Source: Clostridium sp. | GTDB taxonomy: Bacteria; Bacillota; Clostridia; Clostridiales; Clostridiaceae | Length of the DNA stretch: 64,000 nt | Assembly (NCBI RefSeq): GCF_026168755.1 | Contig: NZ_JAPFDR010000008.1 | Span: 43,785 to 107,784 of the forward strand | Reading direction: 5' to 3' | Shown here: positions 28,854 to 37,411 of the stretch, piece after piece | Numbering within the stretch: the first letter of the stretch is position 1 | Layout of the letters: every line of letters begins with the position of its first letter | The notes under the pieces: generated by a model | Told to the model about the DNA's origin: nothing | Database searches by the model: none | What the model saw: only the letters and a program-made list of their open reading frames with translations | Translations under genes and position numbers: made by a program

Positions 28854-28882
28854 ATTATACTATTATAGTAAATCTATATCAA
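28854..28882 (-). promoter_or_regulatory. Promoter of the ABC-F gene
   Basis: On the minus strand TTGATA (28882-28877), a 17-base spacer and TATAAT (28859-28854), about 34 bases upstream of the ATG. Confidence 0.7.
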
Positions 28883-28885
28883 ATT

Positions 28886-28917
28886 AAAAAGGAGATGTTT
28901 TTCAACAACTCCTTTTT
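28886..28917 (-). terminator. Terminator of the DUF4397 gene
   Basis: AAAAAGGAG (28886-28894) pairs with CTCCTTTTT (28909-28917), with inner TGTT/AACA pairing. On the minus strand the stem ends in TTTTT and directly abuts the stop codon of the upstream gene. Confidence 0.8.
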
Positions 28918-29535
28918 TTAGATTGCATCATCAACAAAGAGATATCCAAGAGGTGGTTTATCGTTAAATAGTCCTATAATATAAATAGTATAGAATCTAC
29001 CACCATCTAATGTAATATTTTTTATAAATTTTGTAGTAACCTGAGAAGAACCCAAAAGAACCTCAAAATTATAAATTCCAGCTGATAATGGATAATATCC
29101 TGTAGTTTCTAAATATTCTGCTTGGTTAAATAGAGTAACTCCATTAGGCAAGGCTAAACTAAGCAAAGGGGCATTTGAAGTTAAATTAATAAATCTTAAA
29201 GATGCTTGAGATTTACTTGCAGTAATATTAGCATCTTTTAATCTAAATAGATATAAATCATTAGATAGTGTAACTATTGAAACTGTATAATTAGCATTGG
29301 CTATTAATTGAATAGTTTGACTTAATAGTGGTTTATCATAAGTTCCAGTTGGAAATAGTTGAAACTCGTATTCACCAGGTGAAAAAACACTATATTTAGA
29401 TATTTTTCCAAAGGCCAAATTACTTGTTAAAAGAGAGCCGTTTAGATAAACATCAACATTTGGGGCATTAGGAACAGCATGAAGAATTCTCACACTAGTC
29501 TCAACTCGAGGAAGTGATTTTGAAAATTGTTCCAT
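28918..29535 (-). CDS. DUF4397-domain protein
   Basis: A 205-residue beta-rich protein with two DUF4397 repeats. 'VRILHAVPNAPNVDVYLNG' opens the first (~13-100) and 'ASLRFINLTSNAPLLSLALPNG' the second (~110-200). I chose ATG 29535, not the in-frame GTG at 29544, because AGGTGAT lies at ideal distance from the ATG and the GTG sits inside it. No signal peptide is visible. It begins nine bases after the upstream Asn-rich gene, so the two are one operon. DUF4397 proteins are often surface-associated in Firmicutes; a spore or cell-surface role is possible but unproven. Confidence 0.85.
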   Translation of the reverse strand: MEQFSKSLPRVETSVRILHAVPNAPNVDVYLNGSLLTSNLAFGKISKYSVFSPGEYEFQLFPTGTYDKPLLSQTIQLIANANYTVSIVTLSNDLYLFRLKDANITASKSQASLRFINLTSNAPLLSLALPNGVTLFNQAEYLETTGYYPLSAGIYNFEVLLGSSQVTTKFIKNITLDGGRFYTIYIIGLFNDKPPLGYLFVDDAI

Positions 29536-29544
29536 ATAAATCAC

Positions 29545-30249
29545 CTACCTTTTACAGTTATCAAGAGAAATTTGTATTATTTTTTTTATTAATAACTTAG
29601 CAATAGGATAGGGAATTCTATAGGTTTTCATAGTAGCTAATATTCCTGGGCTATCTTTTTCTATTAATGCAAATAATTCATCAACTTCATCTTCAGTACA
29701 ATTATTTTTTCTAAATTCATCTGAAGAAAAGTCTACTGATATATCAAAATTTCTTAAAATATCAAGTATATTAACAGAATCATCTGAATATCTTTCATTA
29801 ACTTTTGTTTCGTTATATGAATGAAGAAAGTTGTCATCTTGTTCACTTGGATATTCTAAATTAATATTATTATAATTATTAGAATTCATATAGTTTTCAT
29901 TATTATTGTAGTTATTGTTGTAATCATTACTATTAGTTGTACTATTAATATTCCCATTTAAAGATGTATTTGAATCCAAAGTTGGTATATTCTTAGGATA
30001 AGGTGTAAGTGGAGCTAATTCAGTTATTGGGTTTGTAGTCAATGGCAATGGTGTTGGGTTAATATTTAAATTTGGAAAACCTAACGATATAGTTCCCGAA
30101 GTTTTAGTTACAGAAACTGCATCTACATTAAATTGCAATGGGAACTTTGTACTATTAGGTGCTAAAGATGAGTCAATTTTTAAAGGAATAAAATTTAAAT
30201 CATCATCGGTATTATTATATTTTTCAATATTACTTTTTTCTGAACTCAT
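29545..30249 (-). CDS. Asn-rich hypothetical protein, operon partner of DUF4397 protein
   Basis: A 234-residue protein I do not recognise. Residues 1-~100 are Pro/Thr/Asn-rich ('FPNLNINPTPLPLTTNPITELAPLTPYPKNIPTLD'). Residues ~100-130 are an asparagine/tyrosine low-complexity tract ('NSNDYNNNYNNNENYMNSNN'). The C-terminal ~75 residues look like a small helical domain ('VNILDILRNFDISVDFSSDEFRKNNCTEDEVDELFALIEKD'). There is no signal peptide or membrane helix. A disordered, Asn-rich tail upstream of a DUF4397 gene resembles spore-surface protein organisation, but that is speculation. Confidence 0.7.
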   Translation of the reverse strand: MSSEKSNIEKYNNTDDDLNFIPLKIDSSLAPNSTKFPLQFNVDAVSVTKTSGTISLGFPNLNINPTPLPLTTNPITELAPLTPYPKNIPTLDSNTSLNGNINSTTNSNDYNNNYNNNENYMNSNNYNNINLEYPSEQDDNFLHSYNETKVNERYSDDSVNILDILRNFDISVDFSSDEFRKNNCTEDEVDELFALIEKDSPGILATMKTYRIPYPIAKLLIKKIIQISLDNCKR

Positions 30250-30354
30250 TAATACCCTCCAAGTAATAATTTATTAATAATATATGTATTTTAAACACAT
30301 ATGTTACTTTATAGAATATGACTATAATGAGAGGTATATTACAAGTTGAATAAT

Positions 30355-30380
30355 CTATTATGATTAAATAATCACAATAG
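30355..30380. promoter_or_regulatory. 26-bp near-perfect palindrome upstream of the aminotransferase gene
   Basis: CTATTATGATTA, AA, TAATCACAATAG has one mismatch pair out of 12. It lies in the leader of the class-V aminotransferase gene, between a TATAAT at 30323-30328 and the start codon, and looks like a repressor operator. Confidence 0.5.
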
Positions 30381-30417
30381 ATAAAGCAAGGAATATATTA
30401 TAGTGGAGGGGATTATT

Positions 30418-31716
30418 ATGCATAAGGAAAATATAGATAATTTAAGAAAACTATTTATAGGGTTGGATAAAAAGGTTAATGTAGATGGAAAAGGAAGATT
30501 AATTCCTATAAATTTTGATAATGCAGCTACCACTCCGCCTTTTAAAAAAGTTATGAAAATCATATTAGAAACTAGTGAGTATTATGGATCAATTGCAAGA
30601 GGTGATGGTAAAAAATCTCAATATTGTAGTGATTTATATGAAAATTCTAGAAAATATATATTAGAGTATTTTAATGCACCTGAAGATATATATACAGCAA
30701 TTTTTGTTGGTAATACTACTGATGGATTAAATAAATTATCTAATATTTTAATTGAAGATAAGGATGATATAGTTATTACTACTAGAATGGAACATCATTC
30801 AAATGATTTACCTTGGAGAAATAAGTGTAATTTAAAACATGTTGAGGTAGATAAGGATGGAAGAGTTATAGTAGAAGAAATAGAGTTGTTATTAGAGAAG
30901 TACCAAGAAAGAGTTAAATATGTTACTATAACAGGAGCATCAAATGTTACTGGTTATGTAAATGATATAAGAAGAATAGCAAGAGCTGCTCATAAATATG
31001 GAGCTAAAATAATTGTTGATGGTGCTCAATTAATTCCACATAAAAAAATATCTATGACACAAGAAGATATTAATGAAAATATAGATTTTTTGGTGTTCTC
31101 TGGTCATAAAGTATATGCACCTTTTGGAAGTGGAGTTATTATTGGTTTAAGAGAAATATTTAATGAAAAAGAACCAGCTTCAAAGGGAGGGGGAACTGTT
31201 CAAATTGTACTTGATGATCGTCAACTATGGTTAGATACACCAGAGAGAAATGAAGCAGGAACACCTAATCTTTTTGGAGCTGTAGCAATAGCTGAAGCTC
31301 TTAGAGAAATGGATAAAATAGGATTTGAAACTATTGAAAGTAATGAGAAAGAATTACTTTCATATTTAATTAAAGAGTTAAAGCAATTTGAAAAAATAAT
31401 TTTGTATGGTGATAATGATAATATAAAAGATAGATTAGGAATTTTAGTATTTAATATTGATGGAATGACTTATGAAGAGGTTGGAGAAGCACTTGCCAAT
31501 ATAAGAGGAATAGGGGTTAGAGAAGGAGGATTTTGTGCGCACCCATATACAAGGAGAGTTCTTGGAATATCAGATAGTGATTTACAAAGATATATGAGTG
31601 AAGTTGGAACTCCAGGATTAGTTAGAATAAGCTTAGGAGCATATAATAGCAAAAAAGAAGCAAATATATTTTTAGATACAATCGAATATATTTGTAGACG
31701 CTACGCTAAATACTAA
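30418..31716 (+). CDS. Class-V aminotransferase / cysteine desulfurase-like protein
   Basis: A 432-residue PLP enzyme of the SufS/CsdB group. 'NFDNAATTPPF' is the N-terminal signature, 'TRMEHHSNDLPW' carries the PLP-stacking histidine, 'VDGAQLIPH' the aspartate, 'FSGHKVYAPFG' the Schiff-base lysine (Lys231), and 'GVREGGFCAHPY' a cysteine (Cys373) where desulfurases keep the active-site Cys. ATG 30418 is chosen because GGAGGGG lies just before it; the in-frame GTG 30403 precedes that site. No sufBCDU partner is near, so its sulfur acceptor or alternative substrate is unknown. Confidence 0.85.
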   Translation: MHKENIDNLRKLFIGLDKKVNVDGKGRLIPINFDNAATTPPFKKVMKIILETSEYYGSIARGDGKKSQYCSDLYENSRKYILEYFNAPEDIYTAIFVGNTTDGLNKLSNILIEDKDDIVITTRMEHHSNDLPWRNKCNLKHVEVDKDGRVIVEEIELLLEKYQERVKYVTITGASNVTGYVNDIRRIARAAHKYGAKIIVDGAQLIPHKKISMTQEDINENIDFLVFSGHKVYAPFGSGVIIGLREIFNEKEPASKGGGTVQIVLDDRQLWLDTPERNEAGTPNLFGAVAIAEALREMDKIGFETIESNEKELLSYLIKELKQFEKIILYGDNDNIKDRLGILVFNIDGMTYEEVGEALANIRGIGVREGGFCAHPYTRRVLGISDSDLQRYMSEVGTPGLVRISLGAYNSKKEANIFLDTIEYICRRYAKY

Positions 31717-32098
31717 ATTGTTGGTTATAGCTTGAATGCCGTGATGACGAAAATTAATGATATTATCTCCAGGAATTGTGTAATTTGCGTTAAGAATTTA
31801 TATTATTTTCTCCGGAAAAAGGGCTAAAGCTTCGAAAGTCACTTTGTTCCCTCAGCTTCTTAACGCTCCTTTTCCTACAAAAATAATTAAATTCTAAAAC
31901 TTAATTACAATATTCCTTCCAATAATATCATTAATTTTTCTTTATCACTTGCTTCTAAGCTAAAAGATACAATTTTATGCGTATCACATTAAGAAATAAT
32001 TTATAGCACAAATCATATAAATTCTAGGTGAAAATTTCACGATTACCGGAAAATAAATATTTCATTTTTTCGATTCCATGTGGTGCGCAATATCATTC
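31713..32098. repeat. Structured intergenic element, copy 1 (386 bp)
   Basis: It fills the gap between convergent csd-like and pfk genes, abutting both stop codons. Three blocks are shared with copy 2 (46065-46363): CTAAATTGTT plus TTGAAT and GCCGTGATGACGAAAA at the left, TTTTTCTTTATCAC plus AGCTAAAAGATACAATTT in the middle, and TTTTTTCG plus CAATAT at the right. Predicted stems are 31741-31766 with 31922-31948, 31772-31785 with 31903-31916, 31787-31796 with 31857-31866 (perfect 10 bp), and 31993-32004 with 32053-32063. The stem sequences differ from copy 2 but remain paired. No ORF is supported. A structured RNA or hairpin-rich mobile element. Confidence 0.75.
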
Positions 32099-33315
32099 TA
32101 TTTATTGAAAACTTTAAATGATGGCATTGGTGTAGCTGAAATTATATCTGGAATTTCAGAAACTAAAGGAGCTAAATATTCTAAGGCTTCTTCTTTTAAG
32201 TTATTTCCAGATTCATTTATCCATTCAGTTGGGAAGTATTTAACGTTATTAGCAATCTTATCAGCTTCGATTAAGAAATAAGAAGATTTATAAGGTACAT
32301 TATTTTCTCTTTTTATTGCAATCATATAACCAGATTTACCAAGGTTAGCTTGCTTTAAAGCTTCATATCCAACTTCATAAGCTTCTTCTAAATCTATATT
32401 AGAAGCACAATGCATAGCACATCTTTGAAGAACTCCAAGTTCTAAAGATTTAACTCTACTAGTTATACCAGAAGAGATTATTAAATTCTTTAAGTAAGCA
32501 CCAACACCGCCTAATTGAGCATGACCAAATTTATCGTGAGCTTGAGCATGGGCTTCTGCAACAAATTTTCCTTCAGCAGTTCTTATTCCTTCAGAAACAA
32601 CTATGTAAACTTGATTTTGTTCTTCAAATTTATTTTTTACATCACATAAAAATTTATCTACATCAAAGGCGGCTTCAGGTAAATAAATAAAATCTGCTAC
32701 TTGTTTTCCATTTAATTTCGCTAATGCAGCAGATGCAGCTAACCATCCAGTATCACGCCCCATAGTTTCTAAAATGAATATTCCATTGTTTATGTATACA
32801 GACGAATCAAGGTAAGTTTCAAGTACACTTGTTGCAATGAATTTAGCGGCACTACCAAAACCAGGTGTATGATCAGTGTACATTAAATCATTATCGATAG
32901 TTTTAGGTATACCAATAAACTTAACATCTATTCCAGTTTCTTTTGCATAAGAACTTAGTTTAGCTGTAGTGTCCATAGAGTCATTACCACCAACATAAAA
33001 GAAAGCTTTAATATCATTAGCTTTTAAGATTTCAAGTAGCTTATCATATTCTTCGGTTGATTCTTCAAGTTTTTTCATTTTATATCTACAAGAACCTAAA
33101 CCTGATGAAGGTGTATATCTAAATCTGTTTATGTCATCTTGAGAAAATGATGAAAGTTCTATTATATTACCATTTAAAATTCCTTCAATTCCATTTAAAC
33201 CTGCATAAACTTTGTCAAAAGCTCCTAAAGTGTTATTTGCTTCAACTAATCCAACAACGCTTGAATTTATAACTGCTGTAGGACCTCCAGATTGTGCTAT
33301 GATACAATTTGCCAT
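32098..33315 (-). CDS. Phosphofructokinase, probably pyrophosphate-dependent
   Basis: A 405-residue PFK-family enzyme. 'IIAQSGGPTAVINSS' is the phosphate-donor loop, 'YVGGNDSMDT' the nucleotide/pyrophosphate motif, 'GIPKTIDNDL' the fructose-6-phosphate and catalytic Asp motif, and 'ETMGRDTGWLAASAAL' a further substrate motif. The length and the GGNDS variant (instead of GGDGS) fit clostridial PPi-type enzymes better than the ~320-residue ATP-PfkA. The reaction is fructose-6-phosphate to fructose-1,6-bisphosphate, reversible if PPi-dependent. Donor choice is inferred from motif and length. AAAGGAG precedes the ATG. Monocistronic. Confidence 0.82.
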   Translation of the reverse strand: MANCIIAQSGGPTAVINSSVVGLVEANNTLGAFDKVYAGLNGIEGILNGNIIELSSFSQDDINRFRYTPSSGLGSCRYKMKKLEESTEEYDKLLEILKANDIKAFFYVGGNDSMDTTAKLSSYAKETGIDVKFIGIPKTIDNDLMYTDHTPGFGSAAKFIATSVLETYLDSSVYINNGIFILETMGRDTGWLAASAALAKLNGKQVADFIYLPEAAFDVDKFLCDVKNKFEEQNQVYIVVSEGIRTAEGKFVAEAHAQAHDKFGHAQLGGVGAYLKNLIISSGITSRVKSLELGVLQRCAMHCASNIDLEEAYEVGYEALKQANLGKSGYMIAIKRENNVPYKSSYFLIEADKIANNVKYFPTEWINESGNNLKEEALEYLAPLVSEIPDIISATPMPSFKVFNK

Positions 33316-33553
33316 TAAAATACTCTCCTTTAAAGTTCAAATTAATTAAAATTTATAAGTTTAAAATATACATTAATTCCTAGAAGATAGATATTAATGT
33401 GATATACTATTTCTTTTATTTTCAAATACAATATATACTATACAACAAAATAGTATTAAATAAAAGATGTAAAAAATAAAATTTACAATATGAATCATAG
33501 GTTGATAAAATTAATAATAAAATTATATAAATAATGTAAATGTGGGGGGAGTT

Positions 33554-34111
33554 ATGAATTTAAAAGATTTAATTATAGTTGGAATTGCTTTAGCCATGGA
33601 TGCTGTTGGAGTAACTGTAAGTATTGGAGTAAATCCTAAGGTTATACGTAAGAATAAAATAGCTTTTATAATTTCTTTTGCAATATTTCAGTTTTTGTTC
33701 TTTCTTTTAGGGGGAATAGGAGGACATTTATTTGAAAAATATGTAACAGCTATTCCTAATATAGTTGGAGGTGTTGCTATATCTATAGTAGGTATATTAA
33801 TGATAAAGGAGGGATTTGAAGGTAGTGAAGAGGATGAAACCTTATTATTGAAGAAAGGAATGGTATTAATACTTGGAATATCCGTTAGTATTGATGCTTT
33901 TGTTGTAGGCTTTACAGGATTTAATTACATAAGTAATGCTTTAATTATGATAGGGGATTGTTCTATTGTTGGATTTATAACTTTGATATTATGTACAGCT
34001 ACATTTTATTTATGTAGATATATAAGAAAGATAGGATTTATATCAAAATATGCCAGTTTTTTTGGTGGCATAACATTAATTGTTTTTTCAATAAAAATGA
34101 TTTTCTTTTAA
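33554..34111 (+). CDS. MntP-like manganese efflux pump
   Basis: A 185-residue membrane protein with six predicted helices in two repeats. Each repeat carries the MntP/DUF204 aspartate motif ('GIALAMDAVGVTVSIG' and 'GISVSIDAFVVGFTG'). Members export Mn2+. Start ATG 33554 is preferred over in-frame GTG 33542, because the latter is part of the GGGGGG ribosome site. No yybP-ykoY manganese riboswitch motif is recognisable in the 230-base leader. The pump stands alone, so manganese specificity rests on family similarity. Confidence 0.82.
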   Translation: MNLKDLIIVGIALAMDAVGVTVSIGVNPKVIRKNKIAFIISFAIFQFLFFLLGGIGGHLFEKYVTAIPNIVGGVAISIVGILMIKEGFEGSEEDETLLLKKGMVLILGISVSIDAFVVGFTGFNYISNALIMIGDCSIVGFITLILCTATFYLCRYIRKIGFISKYASFFGGITLIVFSIKMIFF

Positions 34112-34201
34112 AAAAGTTAGTTACTAATATATAGTAACGAAAATTAATAAATTTATAGTAGTGGTAAATTATCATTAATATAAATTTTTTTTCAAATTAA
34201 T

Positions 34202-34230
34202 TTGACAATCATAAAAAAATTAGTTATAGT
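34202..34230 (+). promoter_or_regulatory. Promoter of the DAACS symporter gene
   Basis: TTGACA (34202-34207), 17-base spacer, TATAGT (34225-34230); one base off consensus at the -10. Confidence 0.75.
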
Positions 34231-34284
34231 GAATTTAATAGAGGTACAGATGTTTTTCAACAAAGGACAACAAGGGGGGATTTA

Positions 34285-35484
34285 ATGAAAAAACTATCTT
34301 TAATTACAAGAATATTATTATGTTTAGTATTAGGAATTGGAATTGGATTATTGTGTGGGGCAAATAATATTCAATTTCCAATAAAAATACTAGTGACCTT
34401 TAGTGACTTATTTGGGAACTTCTTATCATTTGTAATTCCTTTAATTATCATTGGGTTTATAGTTCCTGGAATAGCATCATTAGGAAGTAAATCAGGAAAA
34501 GGTCTTATAATAACTACGATAATAGCATATATTTCTACATTAGTGTCTGGATTTGCAGCATATTTAGTTGGTGTTGGGATATTACCTAACTTAATAAAGA
34601 GTAAACTTTCATTGAGTGAAGCAGGAAAATCTATAGAGCCATATTTTAATATAGAAATACCAGCAATAATGGGAGTAATGTCTGCATTAGTATTAGCATT
34701 TATACTTGGTATAGGTTTATCAAAAATTAAAAATAGTGCAATGTTAAAAGTAGTAGATGAATTTAGTTCAATTGTTTTAATGATTGTTACTAAGGTATTG
34801 ATACCATTAGTTCCAATTTATATTGGATGTATTTTTTCAAAGTTAAGCTATAGTGGTGAAATATTTAATACATTAAAGTCTTTTGGAATAGTATATATAA
34901 TATTATTTTCACTACAATTATTATATATAGCTCTGCAATATTGTATTGCAGGTGCTATTAAAGGAGAAAATCCTTTTAAGTTAATAAAAAATATGCTTCC
35001 AGCATACATGACTGCCTTAGGAACTCAATCTTCAGCAGCAACAATTCCAGTAACACTTCAATGTGTTAAAAAGAATCAAGTTAATGAGGAAGTTTTAGAT
35101 TTCGTTGTACCCCTAGGAGCAACTATACATTTAGCAGGTGACACTATTACTTTAGTTCTTACTTCTATGGCGGTCATGTATATGAATGGACAAACTCCTA
35201 CTTTTGGAATGATAATGCCATTTATATTTATGTTAGGAGTTACAATGATTGCAGCACCAGGAGTACCAGGAGGAGGTATTATGGCTGCTTTGGGGCTACT
35301 TGAATCAATGCTTGGATTTGGAGCAATGGAAAAGTCGATTATGATTGCATTACATGCAGCACAAGATAGTTTTGGAACTGCAACTAATGTTACTGGAGAT
35401 GGAGCCATAGCGATTATTGTGGATTATATTATAAATAAAAGAAACAATAAAAATGATGAAAAGAGTAAATTAAAGGCAGTTTAA
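34285..35484 (+). CDS. Dicarboxylate/amino acid:cation symporter (DAACS/SstT-like)
   Basis: A 399-residue membrane transporter. It has eight predicted helices plus re-entrant loops, with the first hairpin motif 'LGTQSSAATIPVTLQCVKK', the 'GATIHLAGDTI' region and 'MIAAPGVPGGGIMAALGLLESMLGF', and a C-terminal 'DSFGTATNVTGDGAIAIIVD' that binds substrate and sodium. The family imports glutamate, aspartate, serine or threonine with Na+ or H+. The motif order resembles SstT-like and short clostridial DAACS proteins. Substrate is not assignable. It has its own strong promoter and a weak hairpin downstream. Confidence 0.88.
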   Translation: MKKLSLITRILLCLVLGIGIGLLCGANNIQFPIKILVTFSDLFGNFLSFVIPLIIIGFIVPGIASLGSKSGKGLIITTIIAYISTLVSGFAAYLVGVGILPNLIKSKLSLSEAGKSIEPYFNIEIPAIMGVMSALVLAFILGIGLSKIKNSAMLKVVDEFSSIVLMIVTKVLIPLVPIYIGCIFSKLSYSGEIFNTLKSFGIVYIILFSLQLLYIALQYCIAGAIKGENPFKLIKNMLPAYMTALGTQSSAATIPVTLQCVKKNQVNEEVLDFVVPLGATIHLAGDTITLVLTSMAVMYMNGQTPTFGMIMPFIFMLGVTMIAAPGVPGGGIMAALGLLESMLGFGAMEKSIMIALHAAQDSFGTATNVTGDGAIAIIVDYIINKRNNKNDEKSKLKAV

Positions 35485-35513
35485 AATAAATTTAAGTGAT
35501 AAGTATAGGTCAA

Positions 35514-35543
35514 AGTAATGAATGTACTTATTACTCCTTTTTA
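35514..35543 (+). terminator. Weak terminator after the symporter gene
   Basis: AGTAAT (35514-35519) pairs with ATTACT (35530-35535), then CCTTTTTAT. The stem is short. Confidence 0.4.
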
Positions 35544-35633
35544 TAATAAAGAATATATTTAAGGTCAGAAAGGAAGAATATAAATAGCTTTAAGTATATA
35601 GTTAAATTTTTTATAGAAGGGATTTGAAAACTA

Positions 35634-35984
35634 ATGATAAAAAAATTAAGTGTTGCAATTATAGTTATTATGTTTTTAATAACATCAACAACAAGAGTAG
35701 ATGCTAGTGTTATAAGCTATAAAAATCAACCACCAAAGGCTGATATTTATAAAGAGGGTATATACCACTTTTCTCAAAGTTCTGGGAGCAAGATGACTTT
35801 AAAATTAGAAACTCCTAACGAGCCTATGATTTTGATGATTATAGAAAATGATAGTAGATCTTTAAAGTATTATGTAGAGTTTACTAAAGATTCACCTAAG
35901 GTTGAAATAATGTTAACAAAACCAATATCAGAACATACTACAGCTATTTTAGGAAAAGGTGAACTCGCATTTACTTATGAATAA
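35634..35984 (+). CDS. Small secreted hypothetical protein
   Basis: A 116-residue protein with a typical signal peptide (Lys-Lys start, hydrophobic core to residue ~20, likely cleavage after 'RVDA'). The mature part is short and beta-rich ('MTLKLETPNEPMILMIIENDSRSLKYYVEFTKDSPKVEIML'). There are no cysteines, lipobox or anchor, so it is probably released or loosely attached. I do not recognise the family. It is monocistronic, with a strong terminator after it. Confidence 0.7.
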   Translation: MIKKLSVAIIVIMFLITSTTRVDASVISYKNQPPKADIYKEGIYHFSQSSGSKMTLKLETPNEPMILMIIENDSRSLKYYVEFTKDSPKVEIMLTKPISEHTTAILGKGELAFTYE

Positions 35985-36008
35985 ATATTTTTTATAGAAA
36001 TTAAAACC

Positions 36009-36060
36009 AAAATGAAGTCGCTTCTAATTACTATTAGTAAATTAGGTGTGACTTCATTTT
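36009..36060 (+). terminator. Terminator after the small secreted protein gene
   Basis: AAAATGAAGTC (36009-36019) pairs with GACTTCATTTT (36050-36060), with an inner CTAATTT-type stem, then AATTTAATCTT. Confidence 0.75.
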
Positions 36061-36133
36061 AATTTAATCTTCCATAGATTTTAGTATTGTGATAATTTAA
36101 GAGTATTAAATATTTGATGAAAGGGATGAAATT

Positions 36134-36784
36134 ATGCCTATATATCAACTAACAGATGAAATAATGTTTCCAAAGCCAGAGTTATCAGAAGAGGATGGCT
36201 TGTTGGCTATAGGGGGAGATTTAAGATGGGAAAGACTTTTGTTGGCTTATTGTAATGGAATATTTCCTTGGTATAGTGATGATGAGCCAATATTATGGTG
36301 GTGCCCAAAGCTTAGATTTATTATAAAGCCGAAAGAAGTAAAAATATCAAAGTCAATGAAAAGAGTTTTTAATAAAGGTGAATTTAAAGTTACTTTTAAT
36401 AATGATTTTGAAGGTGTAATAAGTAAGTGCAAAGAGCTTAGGGAAAATAAAGAAGGTACATGGATTACTGATGATATGAAGCAAGCTTATATAAATTTAT
36501 TTAATAAAGGCTTTGCGTCAAGTGTTGAAGTGTATAAAGATAATAAGCTTGTAGGTGGACTTTATGGAGTTAATATAGGAAGATGTTTTTTTGGTGAAAG
36601 TATGTTTTCTACAGAACCAAATGCATCTAAGGTAGCTTTAATAAGTATTTGCAAAAGACTTGAAGAGGAAGGAGATTTATTTTTAGATTGTCAAATGCAT
36701 ACTAATCATTTAGAAAGTATGGGAGGAAAGTTTGTAGCTTGGGAGGATTTTAAAATGATGTTGCAAGAAGGAAGTGTTTTATAG
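36134..36784 (+). CDS. aat: Leucyl/phenylalanyl-tRNA--protein transferase
   Basis: A 216-residue GNAT-fold enzyme. It has the family signatures 'FPKPELSEEDGLLAIGGDL', 'YCNGIFPWYSDDEPILWWCPKLR', 'GFASSVEVYKDNKLVGGLYGVNIGRCFFGESMFS' and 'FLDCQMHTNHLESMGG'. It transfers Leu or Phe from tRNA to proteins with N-terminal Lys or Arg, making them N-degron substrates for ClpS/ClpAP-type proteolysis. It stands alone. A trinucleotide TTA/ATT microsatellite follows at about 36786-36811. Family assignment is secure; no clpS is visible in the window. Confidence 0.93.
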   Translation: MPIYQLTDEIMFPKPELSEEDGLLAIGGDLRWERLLLAYCNGIFPWYSDDEPILWWCPKLRFIIKPKEVKISKSMKRVFNKGEFKVTFNNDFEGVISKCKELRENKEGTWITDDMKQAYINLFNKGFASSVEVYKDNKLVGGLYGVNIGRCFFGESMFSTEPNASKVALISICKRLEEEGDLFLDCQMHTNHLESMGGKFVAWEDFKMMLQEGSVL

Positions 36785-36918
36785 TTTTATTATTATTATT
36801 ATTATTATTAAAGTAAGCAGGTTAAGAAAAATATCATTTGTAATTTAATGTAATATTAGATTTTTATTTAAAAATAAGGAGTATAATAGTAATTATAATA
36901 TTTAAGGGGTGAGTAATA

Positions 36919-37410
36919 ATGGATAAGTGGGGGAATGAAGGGAAATATGTAAAAATAAACAAATACTTAGATATAATAGGTGTAGTTTTAGTTGTAGCTT
37001 TAATTGTTATTACTTGTATATATTGGATAAAGGCGCCTGATATAGTACCAACTCATTTTAATTTTAAGGGTGAAATTGATTCCTATGGTTCTAAAAATAC
37101 ACTATTTATATTATTACCTATAGCAATAATAATTTATATAGGACTTGCTATATTATCTAAGTATCCTGAAGTTTGTAATTATTGTATTGAAATAAATGAT
37201 AAAAATAAAGATATACAATATTCAATGGCATCAACATTTATTAAAATTATGAATGTTGAAATATTGACTTTAGTTTTATTTATTCAAATTAGTATAGCTA
37301 CATCAATGAATAACGGTAAAAGCATATCAATAATATTTTTATATATAGCTTTAAGTATATTAATTGGAAGTATGGTTATTTATATTTATAAATCAGTAAA
37401 ATTTAAATAA
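36919..37410 (+). CDS. DUF1648-domain membrane protein
   Basis: A 163-residue protein with four hydrophobic helices (about 17-36, 62-80, 108-126, 133-155). The DUF1648 signature 'APDIVPTHFNFKGEIDSYGSK' follows helix 1. Related proteins include SdpI-like immunity proteins and small Firmicute membrane proteins of unknown role. There is no toxin gene of the SdpC type nearby, so an immunity function has no contextual support. GGGGTG lies before the ATG. Monocistronic with its own terminator. Confidence 0.75.
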   Translation: MDKWGNEGKYVKINKYLDIIGVVLVVALIVITCIYWIKAPDIVPTHFNFKGEIDSYGSKNTLFILLPIAIIIYIGLAILSKYPEVCNYCIEINDKNKDIQYSMASTFIKIMNVEILTLVLFIQISIATSMNNGKSISIIFLYIALSILIGSMVIYIYKSVKFK

Positions 37411-37411
37411 T

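Noticed and set aside
29536..29544. GTG 29544 as start of the DUF4397 protein
   Set aside because: It overlaps the AGGTGAT ribosome site of the ATG at 29535.
31787..31866. Terminator for the aminotransferase gene
   Set aside because: The perfect 10-bp stem has a 60-base loop and no T-run; it fits better as an arm of the repeated structured element.
32078..32281. Plus-strand 67-residue frame at the end of the pfk gene
   Set aside because: It is antisense to the phosphofructokinase coding region and has no supporting features.
33316..33541. Manganese (yybP-ykoY) riboswitch upstream of mntP
   Set aside because: I looked for its conserved core and did not find it in the AT-rich leader.
36786..36811. 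TTA/ATT trinucleotide repeat as a phase-variation tract
   Set aside because: It lies between genes after the aat stop codon, not within a coding frame or promoter spacer.
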